From positions 1 through 64,000 of the forward strand of contig JAQWSQ010000202.1 of NCBI GenBank assembly GCA_029243145.1: DNA of 64,000 nt, read 5' to 3'. The position numbers and the translations under genes are program-made. Shown here in pieces: positions 47,713 to 56,130 of this stretch (positions within the stretch are counted from its first letter, which is position 1; each line of letters starts with the position of its first letter). The notes below the pieces were generated by a model. That model was not told where the DNA came from. It did no database searches and worked only from the letters and a program-made list of their open reading frames with translations. Source of the stretch: Planctomycetaceae bacterium (lineage in GTDB: Bacteria > Planctomycetota > Planctomycetia > Planctomycetales > Planctomycetaceae).

Positions 47713-47728
47713 GCCAGCTTGCGCTGGC
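47713..47728. repeat. Hairpin GCCAGC-TTGC-GCTGGC
   Basis: A perfect 6-bp stem with a TTGC loop, 12 nt after the small gene and before the quinone reductase gene. It may also act as a weak terminator, although no T-run follows. Confidence 0.55.
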
Positions 47729-47794
47729 GGCTCAAATCGACACCAAGCACAAAATACAAAGCACAAAACACCAACCCACAAAGCACAACCGACC

Positions 47795-48793
47795 ATGAAA
47801 GCTGCCTACATCAACGAAACCGGAGAACCGAGTGTCATCCAGTACGGCGACTTGCCAGATCCCACTCCAACGGCAGGACAGGTTCTCGTTCAAGTCGGAG
47901 CCGTTTCGGTCAATCCCATCGACACATACATTCGCTCGGGAGCCGTCCCGCTGGAACTCACATTCCCGTACATCATTGGTTGCGATCTGGCCGGGACAGT
48001 TTCAGCCGTCGGTGAGGGAGTGACTAGATTTCAGGTTGGTGATCGTGTTTGGGGCAGTAACCAATCATTGATGGGGCGACCGGGAAGTTTTGCGGAACTC
48101 GCGGCTATCGACGAACAGTGGCTCTATCCGACGCCTGACGGGATGCATGATAATCAAGCAGCAGCGGGAGCACTTGTCGGCATCACGTCTCATTTGGGAC
48201 TGTTTTTGCACGGTCGTCTTCAGCCGGGCGAAGTGGTCTTCGTCAATGGCGGGACGGGTGGAGTTGGCTCGGCGGTCATTCAATTGGCGAAATCCGCAGG
48301 AGCCAAAGTTATCACCACGGCTGGCAGCGAAGAGAAATTAGCACACTGTCGAAAATTGGGAGCTGACTTGGCGGTCAATTACCAATCAGAGACTCTCGAT
48401 GCAGAGATCAAATCGTTCACGACTGAGCACGGTGGCATCAATCTGTGGTATGAAACTCAACGTGAGCCGACCACCGAACGAACCATCGGCATGATGCAAA
48501 AACGGGGTCGTGTGATTTTGATGGCGGGTCGCGAGGCGCGTCCTGAATTTCCATTGGGACAGTTTTATACCAATGATCTCAGTCTCATCGGGTTTGCCAT
48601 GTTCAACGCGAGCCACGACGAACAACGTGCTTGTGCGGAGCAAATGAACGATTGGTTCACGGCGGGAACATGGTCTCCCCAAATTGGCAAGACGATGCCC
48701 TTGTCGGACGCCGCGGATGCTCATCAACTCCAGCAGGATAACACGCTCGGCAAAGAGGGGACTCTGTCGGGAAAGATTGTACTCACCGTGTGA
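47795..48793 (+). CDS. NADPH:quinone reductase-like zinc-independent MDR protein
   Basis: A 332-residue medium-chain dehydrogenase/reductase of the quinone oxidoreductase type. Motifs: GAVSVNPIDTYIRSG, the entry VIGCDLAGTVSAVGEGVTRF region (IIGCDLAGTVSAVG), and the nucleotide-binding NGGTGGVGSAVIQLAKSAG. Catalytic-zinc Cys/His positions of alcohol dehydrogenases are absent. It probably reduces quinones or enones with NADPH in the cytoplasm. ATG 47795; the upstream 90 nt carry a hairpin and a repeated CAAAGCACAA motif. It converges on the serine acetyltransferase gene (7-nt gap). Confidence 0.92.
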   Translation: MKAAYINETGEPSVIQYGDLPDPTPTAGQVLVQVGAVSVNPIDTYIRSGAVPLELTFPYIIGCDLAGTVSAVGEGVTRFQVGDRVWGSNQSLMGRPGSFAELAAIDEQWLYPTPDGMHDNQAAAGALVGITSHLGLFLHGRLQPGEVVFVNGGTGGVGSAVIQLAKSAGAKVITTAGSEEKLAHCRKLGADLAVNYQSETLDAEIKSFTTEHGGINLWYETQREPTTERTIGMMQKRGRVILMAGREARPEFPLGQFYTNDLSLIGFAMFNASHDEQRACAEQMNDWFTAGTWSPQIGKTMPLSDAADAHQLQQDNTLGKEGTLSGKIVLTV

Positions 48794-48800
48794 ATGCGAT

Positions 48801-49736
48801 TCAGGACGCATCCCGAAAGCGCAGTTGCGGTTTTTCAATGGTGACCATGGTGTCGGGGGGAACACTCTTCATCAAAGAGACACTGGCGCCCACGACCGAG
48901 TTTTTACCGATGATCGTGTTTCCTCCGAGAATCGTGGCATTCGCATAGATGACCACATTCTCTTCGATGGTGGGATGCCGTTTCTGTCCACGAATTATGT
49001 TCCCCGAATCGTCTTTCGGAAAACTCAACGCCCCCAATGTCACGCCTTGATAGACTTTCACATTGGCGGCGATTTCGCAGGTTTCGCCGACAACAACACC
49101 GGTTCCGTGATCAATAAAAAAGGAAGGACCGATGCGGGCTCCCGGATGAATATCGATCCCCGTGAGTGAATGCGACCATTCGGAGATCATTCGTGGAATT
49201 AAGGGCACATCAAGTAGATACAACTCGTGAGCCAAACGATGCATCGTGATCGCTTCCAGGCCGGGATAGCAGAAGATGATTTCATCGAGTCCACTAGCGG
49301 CGGGATCACCGACATAAGCGGCATCGACATCGGACGAAATAAGCTCACGCAGGTGGGGGATCTTTTCCAGAAAACGGATCGTCTTTTCCTGTCCGACGGC
49401 TTCGAAATCAGTCTCACGATTGTCTCCGCAATTGAGGTGATGTTCGATTTGGAAGGTATGCCTCAACGCACGGGCGACCTGCTGCGTGAGCCGGTCGTGC
49501 AGGCTGTCGATCATGTCGCCCACGTAGAAAGTGACATTGCCGAGATGTAGGTTCTGCCGTTTTCGATAACCGGGAAAGATGATCTCTTTCAGATCTTCGG
49601 CAATCTGAATGATGGCTTCGCGATTCGGAAGTGGACAGTGCCCAAGTTGGTTGATGTTTCCGATCTCATGGTAGGTAGCCACGATCCGGTCAGTCAAATC
49701 GGGAAGTTGTTCTTTCAGTCGTAAATCAGTGGCCAT
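48801..49736 (-). CDS. cysE: Serine O-acetyltransferase, EpsC type
   Basis: A 311-residue serine acetyltransferase, which makes O-acetylserine for cysteine synthesis. The N-terminal helical part is long (about 170 residues), as in the EpsC form, with [13 protein letters not shown]. The catalytic left-handed beta-helix has [25 protein letters not shown] (active-site His/Asp) and [14 protein letters not shown], and ends in hexapeptides [20 protein letters not shown]-like repeats ([15 protein letters not shown]). ATG 49736 follows GAGGAAG; a TTG 24 nt upstream is less likely. No cysK is adjacent. Confidence 0.92.
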   Translation of the reverse strand: MATDLRLKEQLPDLTDRIVATYHEIGNINQLGHCPLPNREAIIQIAEDLKEIIFPGYRKRQNLHLGNVTFYVGDMIDSLHDRLTQQVARALRHTFQIEHHLNCGDNRETDFEAVGQEKTIRFLEKIPHLRELISSDVDAAYVGDPAASGLDEIIFCYPGLEAITMHRLAHELYLLDVPLIPRMISEWSHSLTGIDIHPGARIGPSFFIDHGTGVVVGETCEIAANVKVYQGVTLGALSFPKDDSGNIIRGQKRHPTIEENVVIYANATILGGNTIIGKNSVVGASVSLMKSVPPDTMVTIEKPQLRFRDAS

Positions 49737-50105
49737 GGCCGCTTCCTCGGTAAAACGCAATTTCCGCTGAACGCTGCTTAATCCAGAGGATATCTGGTTT
49801 TCACAGAGTTTGTGGACTGTCTGCCTATCTCAAGATCGACGAAAACCGACTGGGGATTCAGTGTGAGTTTGGTCCCGAACGAGTCATTCGACCGTTTTTT
49901 CCGCTATTGCCCTTATATCTTGACACACCCGGCGAAGAAAAGTCCCATTTATAGTCCATATTTCTGTAACTGATTTTCTGGTAACGACTTTCACCATGCA
50001 AAATAGGCTCGATCTGATTCACGATTTGAGTTCGACACGCCGATAACAGGGAAGTAATGACATGACGGAAATTCCTGCGCTCACGTTGCGCCGCCCTCCA
50101 CAATT
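49737..50105. other. Divergent intergenic region cysE / CPBP protease
   Basis: About 370 nt carrying both promoters. TTGACA (49920-49925) and TATAGT (49950-49955) occur but are spaced 24 nt, too far for a standard sigma-70 promoter. No gene, repeat or structured RNA is recognised. Confidence 0.4.
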
Positions 50106-50885
50106 ATGGTTGCTGAAAATCCTTCTTGCCTACCAGCGAAATCCGACTCTGTTGCTCTCGATTACTGGGAGTTAACCCGGCAGCCGCTGCCTTCTGCCAT
50201 ATTTCTATTGCCTCTTTTGTTGATCTACGAGTTCGGTATTTTGATGCTCTCTCAAGCGGGAGAGCTCACAGCCCGCAACGGGGCCGATCACTGGATTCGC
50301 GAAGGTCTACTATCAGTCGGTTTTCAACAGACACACTTACTGCCCTCGCTGATACTGATCGCGTTGGCAGTCTGGCATTTTGCAGGAAAATTCCCTCACA
50401 AAATTTCTGGCGAATTACTGTCTGGCATGCTGGCGGAAAGCCTGCTATTTGCGGTGGTTCTTGTCGTCATTGGCCAAACTCAGGATCTGCTCTTTCAGCA
50501 ATGGTCGGCTCACGAATTACTGGCAATTTTCCCCGACAATGCAGCGAGCACTGCCATCAGTTACATCGGTGCCGGCATCTACGAAGAAGTTTTATTCCGG
50601 GGAATTCTTTGCACGCTGTTATACGCGGGAGGCCGGAGCTTAAAGATCCCCATGATGGCGAGCTTGATTTGTGCAATGATTGTATCGAGCCTGCTATTTT
50701 CAGGGGCTCACTACATCGGGCCTGCCGCCGATCAATACTCGCACTTCAGCTTTCTGTTTCGCGTTTGTGCGGGAATGTATTTCGCGGGCCTGTTTTTCTG
50801 CCGTGGACTGGGCATTGCCATCGGTGCGCATACCGCGTACGACTTACTCGTCGGATTACTGCTACCGGCAATGATGGCAAATTGA
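50106..50885 (+). CDS. CPBP family intramembrane metalloprotease
   Basis: A 259-residue membrane protein with about six to seven helices. The CPBP (Abi/Rce1-like) motifs are complete: YEEVLFRGIL (EExxxR), LLFSGAHYIG (FxxxH) and IGAHTAYDL (HxxxD). These proteases cleave prenylated or other membrane proteins; in bacteria roles include processing and bacteriocin immunity. ATG 50106. It converges on the next membrane protein gene (17-nt gap). Confidence 0.9.
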   Translation: MVAENPSCLPAKSDSVALDYWELTRQPLPSAIFLLPLLLIYEFGILMLSQAGELTARNGADHWIREGLLSVGFQQTHLLPSLILIALAVWHFAGKFPHKISGELLSGMLAESLLFAVVLVVIGQTQDLLFQQWSAHELLAIFPDNAASTAISYIGAGIYEEVLFRGILCTLLYAGGRSLKIPMMASLICAMIVSSLLFSGAHYIGPAADQYSHFSFLFRVCAGMYFAGLFFCRGLGIAIGAHTAYDLLVGLLLPAMMAN

Positions 50886-50902
50886 GTCGAGCTGATTGGT
50901 AT

Positions 50903-51712
50903 TTATTCTTCGCCAGAATCAACCGCGATGTCGTTCTCCGATTCCGGTACGTTTTCTTTCTCTGGTTGTCGTGTCCAGCGCCAAGCGAAAGCGATTAAAC
51001 AGGCAATCATCAACAGCGCCAGCAGATAGGTACCGACGGAGAGATCAAGTTTCAAACGTACCCAAGCGGTCCAAAGCAGGAACCCGAACGAAATCCGCAC
51101 CATCGTATGAAAAGACTGGTAACGAAGTTGTTCCAAAAACGCGGAGCGAATCCATTGCATCGTGTCGGCAACTCTCGTCTCGACCATTTGATGTGGGTCG
51201 ACACGATTAAAAGTCAATCGTCGGACCCATTTGGAGACATTCGAATTCAAAGCGATCTCACCGTGACGCAGATTGGTTTCCAGATCTTTAAAATTGACCG
51301 GCGTGACCTGAAACAATCCTTTGAAATCAAAATAGAACATCGCCGCCATCAATGCGATGACCGGCAGAAAGACTTCAGCCGAGGCCCACAAGTCGGGAGG
51401 AGCAATTTCGGCATCATCCCAAATGAGCCGATAGCTGACCATATGGATGAGATAAATCGCCAGCATGATTCCAACCGGAATCGTCATCGTCCAGTTTAAC
51501 AGCGAGCGCGAATGTTTTTTAACCAAGTCGTACATAGCGGGCCACTTTTCTGGCATCGACCAGAACAACGCCACATAGGATCGGTATAGTTGATAACGTA
51601 TTGCGAGACTGAAAAAAAATGTCGCCAGCAAATACCATTCAAACAAAGTAATCAGGTTCAAGGCAGCGAGCGTTGTTTCTTGCCCGCAGACCGGACAACT
51701 CCATAGCAACAT
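50903..51712 (-). CDS. Membrane protein of unknown function with N-terminal CPVC motif
   Basis: A 269-residue protein with about four or five membrane segments: ALNLITLFEWYLLATFFF, WTMTIPVGIMLAIYLIHMV, VFLPVIALMAAMFYFDF, and two near the C-terminus (TMVRISFGFLLWTAWVRL, TYLLALLMIACLIAFAW). The N-terminus MLLWSCPVCGQET has a CxxC pair that could bind metal. ATG 51712 follows AGGAGAG. No homologue is recognised. It follows the small coiled-coil gene on the same strand (42-nt gap), which suggests an operon. Confidence 0.75.
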   Translation of the reverse strand: MLLWSCPVCGQETTLAALNLITLFEWYLLATFFFSLAIRYQLYRSYVALFWSMPEKWPAMYDLVKKHSRSLLNWTMTIPVGIMLAIYLIHMVSYRLIWDDAEIAPPDLWASAEVFLPVIALMAAMFYFDFKGLFQVTPVNFKDLETNLRHGEIALNSNVSKWVRRLTFNRVDPHQMVETRVADTMQWIRSAFLEQLRYQSFHTMVRISFGFLLWTAWVRLKLDLSVGTYLLALLMIACLIAFAWRWTRQPEKENVPESENDIAVDSGEE

Positions 51713-51754
51713 GAATCTCTCCTGATGCAATCAGGCTTGTTGTTCGACAGATAA

Positions 51755-51934
51755 TTAAGCGTCGGCTTTGGCTTTTTCGATGGCCGACTCTTGTTCGGAG
51801 ATCGCATTTTCCAGTTTGCGGACTTCTTCCGGGTCATCCATTTGTTGCCTGCAACCCGCCAATTTCTGTTGCAGATCCTGGATTTTCTTACGCGCCACTT
51901 CGATCTGCTTTTTCTGCTTCTTGTTCAAACCCAT
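51755..51934 (-). CDS. Small coiled-coil protein
   Basis: A 59-residue protein, almost entirely one charged helix: KKQKKQIEVARKKIQDLQQK, then a short break at DDPEE and a second helix ENAISEQESAIEKAK. ATG 51934 follows AGGAGAG. It has the look of a small planctomycete coiled-coil protein; function is unknown. It sits divergent from the methyltransferase gene and upstream of the CPVC membrane protein. Confidence 0.7.
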   Translation of the reverse strand: MGLNKKQKKQIEVARKKIQDLQQKLAGCRQQMDDPEEVRKLENAISEQESAIEKAKADA

Positions 51935-52039
51935 CAAATGCTCTCCTGTCAATTGTATGTCTCTTGGAAGATTGTAACCGTTTCCCGTGGTAAGATGCGA
52001 CTCTCCCATACTTCAACCGTTTTGCCGGTAATCGCCTCC

Positions 52040-53218
52040 ATGTCGGATATTCAATATCTCATCCCTGCCGAAGCACTCGAAGAACTCCGCCAGGGGACTC
52101 TATTTCGTTGGACGTTATCGCGAAAATCAGGCAACGCTGACAAATCTTTGCCGGACAAAATCGTCGGGCGATTGATTGAAAGCTCCGAAGGAGCCGTCTA
52201 TCAAACTGCCAGTTCTGATGGAAAACGGGAAGTTCACGAAAACCGATCTGCCCATGAAACGGTGGAGTATATCGAGTCTCTCTTCGGCCAACATTACCGA
52301 CAGATCAATTTGCACGGCACGAACGCTGATTTTGAACTCAAAGCCAAATCTGGCGGTCGTGTCAAACTCAAAACGATGAAACCGTCCATCAAGAACTATC
52401 AAGCGTCTCATGATCGCTCGAAAAATTATCTGCTCCCCGAAGACCGGCCGATTCCGTTCTTGGTTGAAGCAGGCCTGATCTCGAACGAAGGGAAACTCAA
52501 GTCTTCTGGTCGGGCTAAATTCCGACAGATCAATCGGTATTTGGAATTTCTGAAAGACATATTGCCCGAACTCCCCCAAGACAGGCCACTCCAAATCATC
52601 GACTTCGGCTGTGGCAAGAGCTACCTGACCTTTGCTCTACATCATTGGCTCACTCAAATCGAGAACCGCGAGGCACAGATCGTCGGGCTGGACCGGGAAT
52701 TGACGGTCATCGAACATTGTCGTGAAGTCGTCCACAAACTCTCTCTGGAAGATCTCTCTTTCGAACAAGGTGAGATTGCCGGCTATTCTCCTACGGCACC
52801 GGTTGACTTGGTGATTTCTTTACATGCTTGCGATACCGCCACCGATGATGCCCTCATTCAAGCGGTCGAATGGAATGCGAAAGTGATTCTTGCCGTCCCC
52901 TGTTGCCAGCATGAGTTATTCCCTCAGTTAAAGCATGAATCGCTGCAACCGTTGCTCACTCACGGGATTCTTAAAGAACGTTTCGCGGCCATGGCGACTG
53001 ATTCGTTGCGAGCGCTTGCTTTGGAAGCCTGCGGCTATCGTACTCAGTTGGTCGAATTTATTGACATGGAACACACACCCAAGAATGTCATGCTGAGAGC
53101 GGTGAAGTCAGAGAACACGAACACTCCTGCCGCGAATGAATTTGAAGCGTTTCGGAAGTCATTGGGCGAACCGATTCTGCAAATCCAGAAATTGTGTCTA
53201 TCATCTTCTCAAGACTGA
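52040..53218 (+). CDS. SAM-dependent methyltransferase
   Basis: A 392-residue protein with a class I methyltransferase domain of the PF13679-like type: motif I QIIDFGCGKSYLTFALHHWL, then IVGLDRELTVIEHC, VDLVISLHACDTATDDALIQ and AVPCCQHELFPQ. The last two blocks are typical of this group and of METTL25-like proteins. The N-terminal 180 residues are a separate domain with no clear match. The acceptor is unknown. ATG 52040 is the most family-like; an in-frame ATG at 51995 is possible. Its 3' end overlaps that of the convergent decaheme gene by 18 nt. Confidence 0.85.
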   Translation: MSDIQYLIPAEALEELRQGTLFRWTLSRKSGNADKSLPDKIVGRLIESSEGAVYQTASSDGKREVHENRSAHETVEYIESLFGQHYRQINLHGTNADFELKAKSGGRVKLKTMKPSIKNYQASHDRSKNYLLPEDRPIPFLVEAGLISNEGKLKSSGRAKFRQINRYLEFLKDILPELPQDRPLQIIDFGCGKSYLTFALHHWLTQIENREAQIVGLDRELTVIEHCREVVHKLSLEDLSFEQGEIAGYSPTAPVDLVISLHACDTATDDALIQAVEWNAKVILAVPCCQHELFPQLKHESLQPLLTHGILKERFAAMATDSLRALALEACGYRTQLVEFIDMEHTPKNVMLRAVKSENTNTPAANEFEAFRKSLGEPILQIQKLCLSSSQD

Positions 53219-55288
53219 AGATCCATGGATATGATAATTGTGACACTGAAGACAATTATCACCGGCCATTTTCAGTTGATGACATTGAACGCAATCGCGT
53301 CTTTGGATGGGAAGGTAACCTGTTGAGTTCGCGTGATGAAAGTCCGTAACGGGCATGCCATCAGGTAAAATAAATGCGGAACGACTCAAGAACGCTTTCT
53401 CCGGCTGGTGGCACTTCAAACAGACTTCCTCTTCAACGGCTTGCGAAAGAATAGAAGTGGAACGATCTTGCATCAGAGTGAGATGAGGACGATGGACGAA
53501 TTCCGAAAACTGACGCCGGAATTGATCTGCGGGCAATGCTCCCCAGTTGATTTTGAGGGATCCATCTAACAATCGATCGACTGTATGACATTTGGTACAA
53601 CGCCCGGTCGCTTCAGGAGAAACGGCGGTCCGAAAAAAGTCATCAAAACGATTGTGATCGGGAGATTCGGTCTCTTCGTAATGTGAACTCGCTTGATTCG
53701 CCATTAAATCCAGCCAGGATTTAGAAAGAGGGTCGGCGTGTTGTTGAGGCCGATAGACTACGGTCGATTGATCACTCAACATCGTCCAAGAACCGATGGT
53801 CACTTCACGATCATTCATGGAGTTCTCAGAATTTTTTGCCTTCATATTCTTGTTGTTTTTGGAAAGCATCTCAAAAAATCGAGATTGAACCAAAGCTTCG
53901 GTTAAGGATGTCACCAGTCTGTTTGCTTTCGGGCCTCGTGTGATTCGACTCAATCGGTGAGCCACTCCTTGCGCACCTTGCTGCTTCAACTCAATCAGTA
54001 AGCTGCGAGTCGCCTCTTTAATCAAAGCGACATTTTGGGCCTGTGACTCATCACCAGATGTTTCTGATCTTTGGAGCGAATCAATGGCGTCGGCGATTTC
54101 CTCATCGGCACGCAACATCAACTCCATAAACGGAGGTAATTCCAGAGACTTCGCAGAGGGAGTTTCTAAAATGGGTTGAGACTTCAGAAACTCGAACTGA
54201 TCCAACCGTAGTGCCGTCGGCATCTGGAAGTCGAGGATTTGTGATTCGTGGCACGACGAGCACATCGCTTCAAATCCTGCCAGTTGATAGGACGCTCCGT
54301 CGGAAGAAAGCAGATGACACTCGTTACAGCTTTGCTTCGGGATGCCGCTGGGCATTAAGAAGGGATAGTTATTGTAGTGCTGTCCGAAATGACTGCTGTG
54401 ATCAAAGCGAATCCGTACTCGTAATGTCTCGAATTCAGGATGTCCATCGCTGAAACTGTGGAAGGTATTTTCGTGACAACTTTGACATTGCTTATTTGTC
54501 AGGTGTGTTAAATCAAAGTCGGCCCCCTGGTGTTCTTGGTGACAGGTGGCACAACTCAGTTTTTCTGCATTGGAAACTCGATCTCCAATCAGAGCGCGAG
54601 CCCAGAGCTGATCAGAGGTGAGTTGAGCCTTTTCTGGATCTCGTGTTTTGAATTTTGTTAACTGAACCGGGTCGGCATTGTGCGCGTTCATCGCATGTTC
54701 GCCAAAATCTCGATGACAGTTTAAGCAAAGTTCACTTTGATGTTTGTTATCGTGCGAATCCCACACTTCTCCGATCATGGAAACTGGTGAAAAATGGATT
54801 GACGAATGACACGCTTGGCACCCTTCCTGAATCGCGGAATGTGGTGAAGAGAGTGGTCCTGGAGAAATGATTGCCGTCGTCTCGAAGAAAGTCGTTGAAG
54901 CAGTCTCTGAACTGCCCCCTAAGATGAGCAGGCAAAAGCCCAGCGAAGCGGCGAAAACCAGTCCCGTGACCATCTTTCGGCGGCTTCTCAAGCTGCGAGC
55001 AGGTTGGCAAGTCGCTTGCCTATGGGGACATATAGCCTTTTCTTCGGGGGAATCCGCATCAGGTATTGGGCCTTCGTGGCATTGCCCTCCCCAAGCATTA
55101 GGACGTGTGCAATGCCACCGATTTCCATCGAACTGAGGTTGGCAAATATTTTCTGCCAGACAACTCCCTTTTGTACTGGGGCCGATTGAACAAGGGCCAC
55201 CATCAGCCAGATGACCGCATACCCAATCCTGTTGTGGGAGCTGATAATTTTTGGCGTCGAACCCAGAGGGAGAGTCTGAATTGCTCAT
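53201..55288 (-). CDS. Membrane-anchored decaheme cytochrome c with cytoplasmic Cys repeat
   Basis: A 695-residue protein with three parts. Residues 22-95 hold a duplicated Cys motif: WVCG...GGPCSIGP...GSC...IC (Cys 24, 33, 43, 49) and WHCTR...GGQCHEGP...IC...TC (Cys 60, 70, 87, 94). A basic RSLRSRRK stretch then precedes one helix (about 106-125). By the positive-inside rule the Cys repeat is cytoplasmic and the rest periplasmic. The rest contains ten CXXCH haem sites (CQACH, CLNCH, CATCH, CQSCH, CNECH, CSSCH, CTKCH, CLKCH, CVQCH, CLQCH), the first six and the last four separated by a helical spacer. ATG 55288 overlaps the cytochrome b stop (ATGA) and follows GGGAGGGG. It is the last gene of the redox operon. 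Confidence 0.88.
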   Translation of the reverse strand: MSNSDSPSGFDAKNYQLPQQDWVCGHLADGGPCSIGPSTKGSCLAENICQPQFDGNRWHCTRPNAWGGQCHEGPIPDADSPEEKAICPHRQATCQPARSLRSRRKMVTGLVFAASLGFCLLILGGSSETASTTFFETTAIISPGPLSSPHSAIQEGCQACHSSIHFSPVSMIGEVWDSHDNKHQSELCLNCHRDFGEHAMNAHNADPVQLTKFKTRDPEKAQLTSDQLWARALIGDRVSNAEKLSCATCHQEHQGADFDLTHLTNKQCQSCHENTFHSFSDGHPEFETLRVRIRFDHSSHFGQHYNNYPFLMPSGIPKQSCNECHLLSSDGASYQLAGFEAMCSSCHESQILDFQMPTALRLDQFEFLKSQPILETPSAKSLELPPFMELMLRADEEIADAIDSLQRSETSGDESQAQNVALIKEATRSLLIELKQQGAQGVAHRLSRITRGPKANRLVTSLTEALVQSRFFEMLSKNNKNMKAKNSENSMNDREVTIGSWTMLSDQSTVVYRPQQHADPLSKSWLDLMANQASSHYEETESPDHNRFDDFFRTAVSPEATGRCTKCHTVDRLLDGSLKINWGALPADQFRRQFSEFVHRPHLTLMQDRSTSILSQAVEEEVCLKCHQPEKAFLSRSAFILPDGMPVTDFHHANSTGYLPIQRRDCVQCHQLKMAGDNCLQCHNYHIHGSSVLRR

Positions 55289-56130
55289 AGCGCCCCTCCC
55301 GACCACGCTTGGACAAGAACCACATGCAACGCGGTGAATGTGAGTAAAGAATAAGTGGCCGGGATATGAATGAACAACCAAAATTTCAAAGCGGATTGCA
55401 GAGTCTCTTGGGTATCGAGTTGGTGCTTTCGATGCAATTGGATCTCAACATTCGCCAACGCTTTCAGTTCTTCCTCATCAAACAATCGTTTCGCATCAGA
55501 CAATCGTTTCGCATCAGACAACTTTTTCTGTAGATGCCTCCAATACCGACTATGCCCGTAAACGAGATGCGACCATCGGTCCGGCTTCCGCATAATAAAC
55601 GGATAAAGCTCGTTGCGATAAAACATGGGAAGTTCCGAACCGTGGATCTCCTGCGCACATTCAAGAATCGAATGTTCAACCTCGGTTTGTATTTTTTTTC
55701 GGATGACGGGTATCTGCTCGAAAATGACTTCATCACCGAGTTCTATAAGCCGCTTGGGAAACGTCCGACTCATGTATAATCCCACAAGTCCGCTCCCGAA
55801 AACCAGCAGATAAACCGATGCCAACAATAATTCCAAGAAACCGTTTGGCAATGAATAATCAACATGAATCAGAAACAAAACGAATGACAACAAACCCGCA
55901 TAAATATGGGATTGCAACCACAGCGCCGAAGTTCCCAGTGGAAGGAAAGGGAACGCCTTGCGGAGATTATAGGCTGCGAGAAACACGATCGTGACCAAGA
56001 GAACCCAGCCTGTCAGAAAGTGCGTTTCAACCAACGTATGGCTGACAATCCAAGACCCACCGATCAGCAGGAGAGCGACCAGGAGGGTCATAATAATATT
56101 GATTGTTCGGCGGCGGGTGAAAGCTCTCAT
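55285..56130 (-). CDS. Diheme-type b cytochrome membrane protein
   Basis: A 281-residue membrane protein with about five helices (12-30, 38-56, 72-90, 98-120, 250-275). Two helices each carry a His pair spaced H-x13-H: H75/H89 (HIYAGLLSFVLFLIH) and H255/H269 (HIPATYSLLTFTALH). This is the spacing that binds two stacked b haems in ferric reductase and cytochrome b561-like proteins, so two haems across the membrane are likely. A soluble loop (about 125-245) holds a tandem duplication SDAKRL-SDAKRL encoded by an exact 18-bp repeat (55482-55517). It overlaps the upstream ferredoxin gene (ATGA) and the downstream decaheme gene, so the three are translationally coupled. Confidence 0.83.
   Translation of the reverse strand: MRAFTRRRTINIIMTLLVALLLIGGSWIVSHTLVETHFLTGWVLLVTIVFLAAYNLRKAFPFLPLGTSALWLQSHIYAGLLSFVLFLIHVDYSLPNGFLELLLASVYLLVFGSGLVGLYMSRTFPKRLIELGDEVIFEQIPVIRKKIQTEVEHSILECAQEIHGSELPMFYRNELYPFIMRKPDRWSHLVYGHSRYWRHLQKKLSDAKRLSDAKRLFDEEELKALANVEIQLHRKHQLDTQETLQSALKFWLFIHIPATYSLLTFTALHVVLVQAWSGGAL

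Noticed and set aside
49920-49955. TTGACA and TATAGT as a sigma-70 promoter for the CPBP protease gene
   Set aside because: The spacing is 24 nt, far from the usual 16-18.
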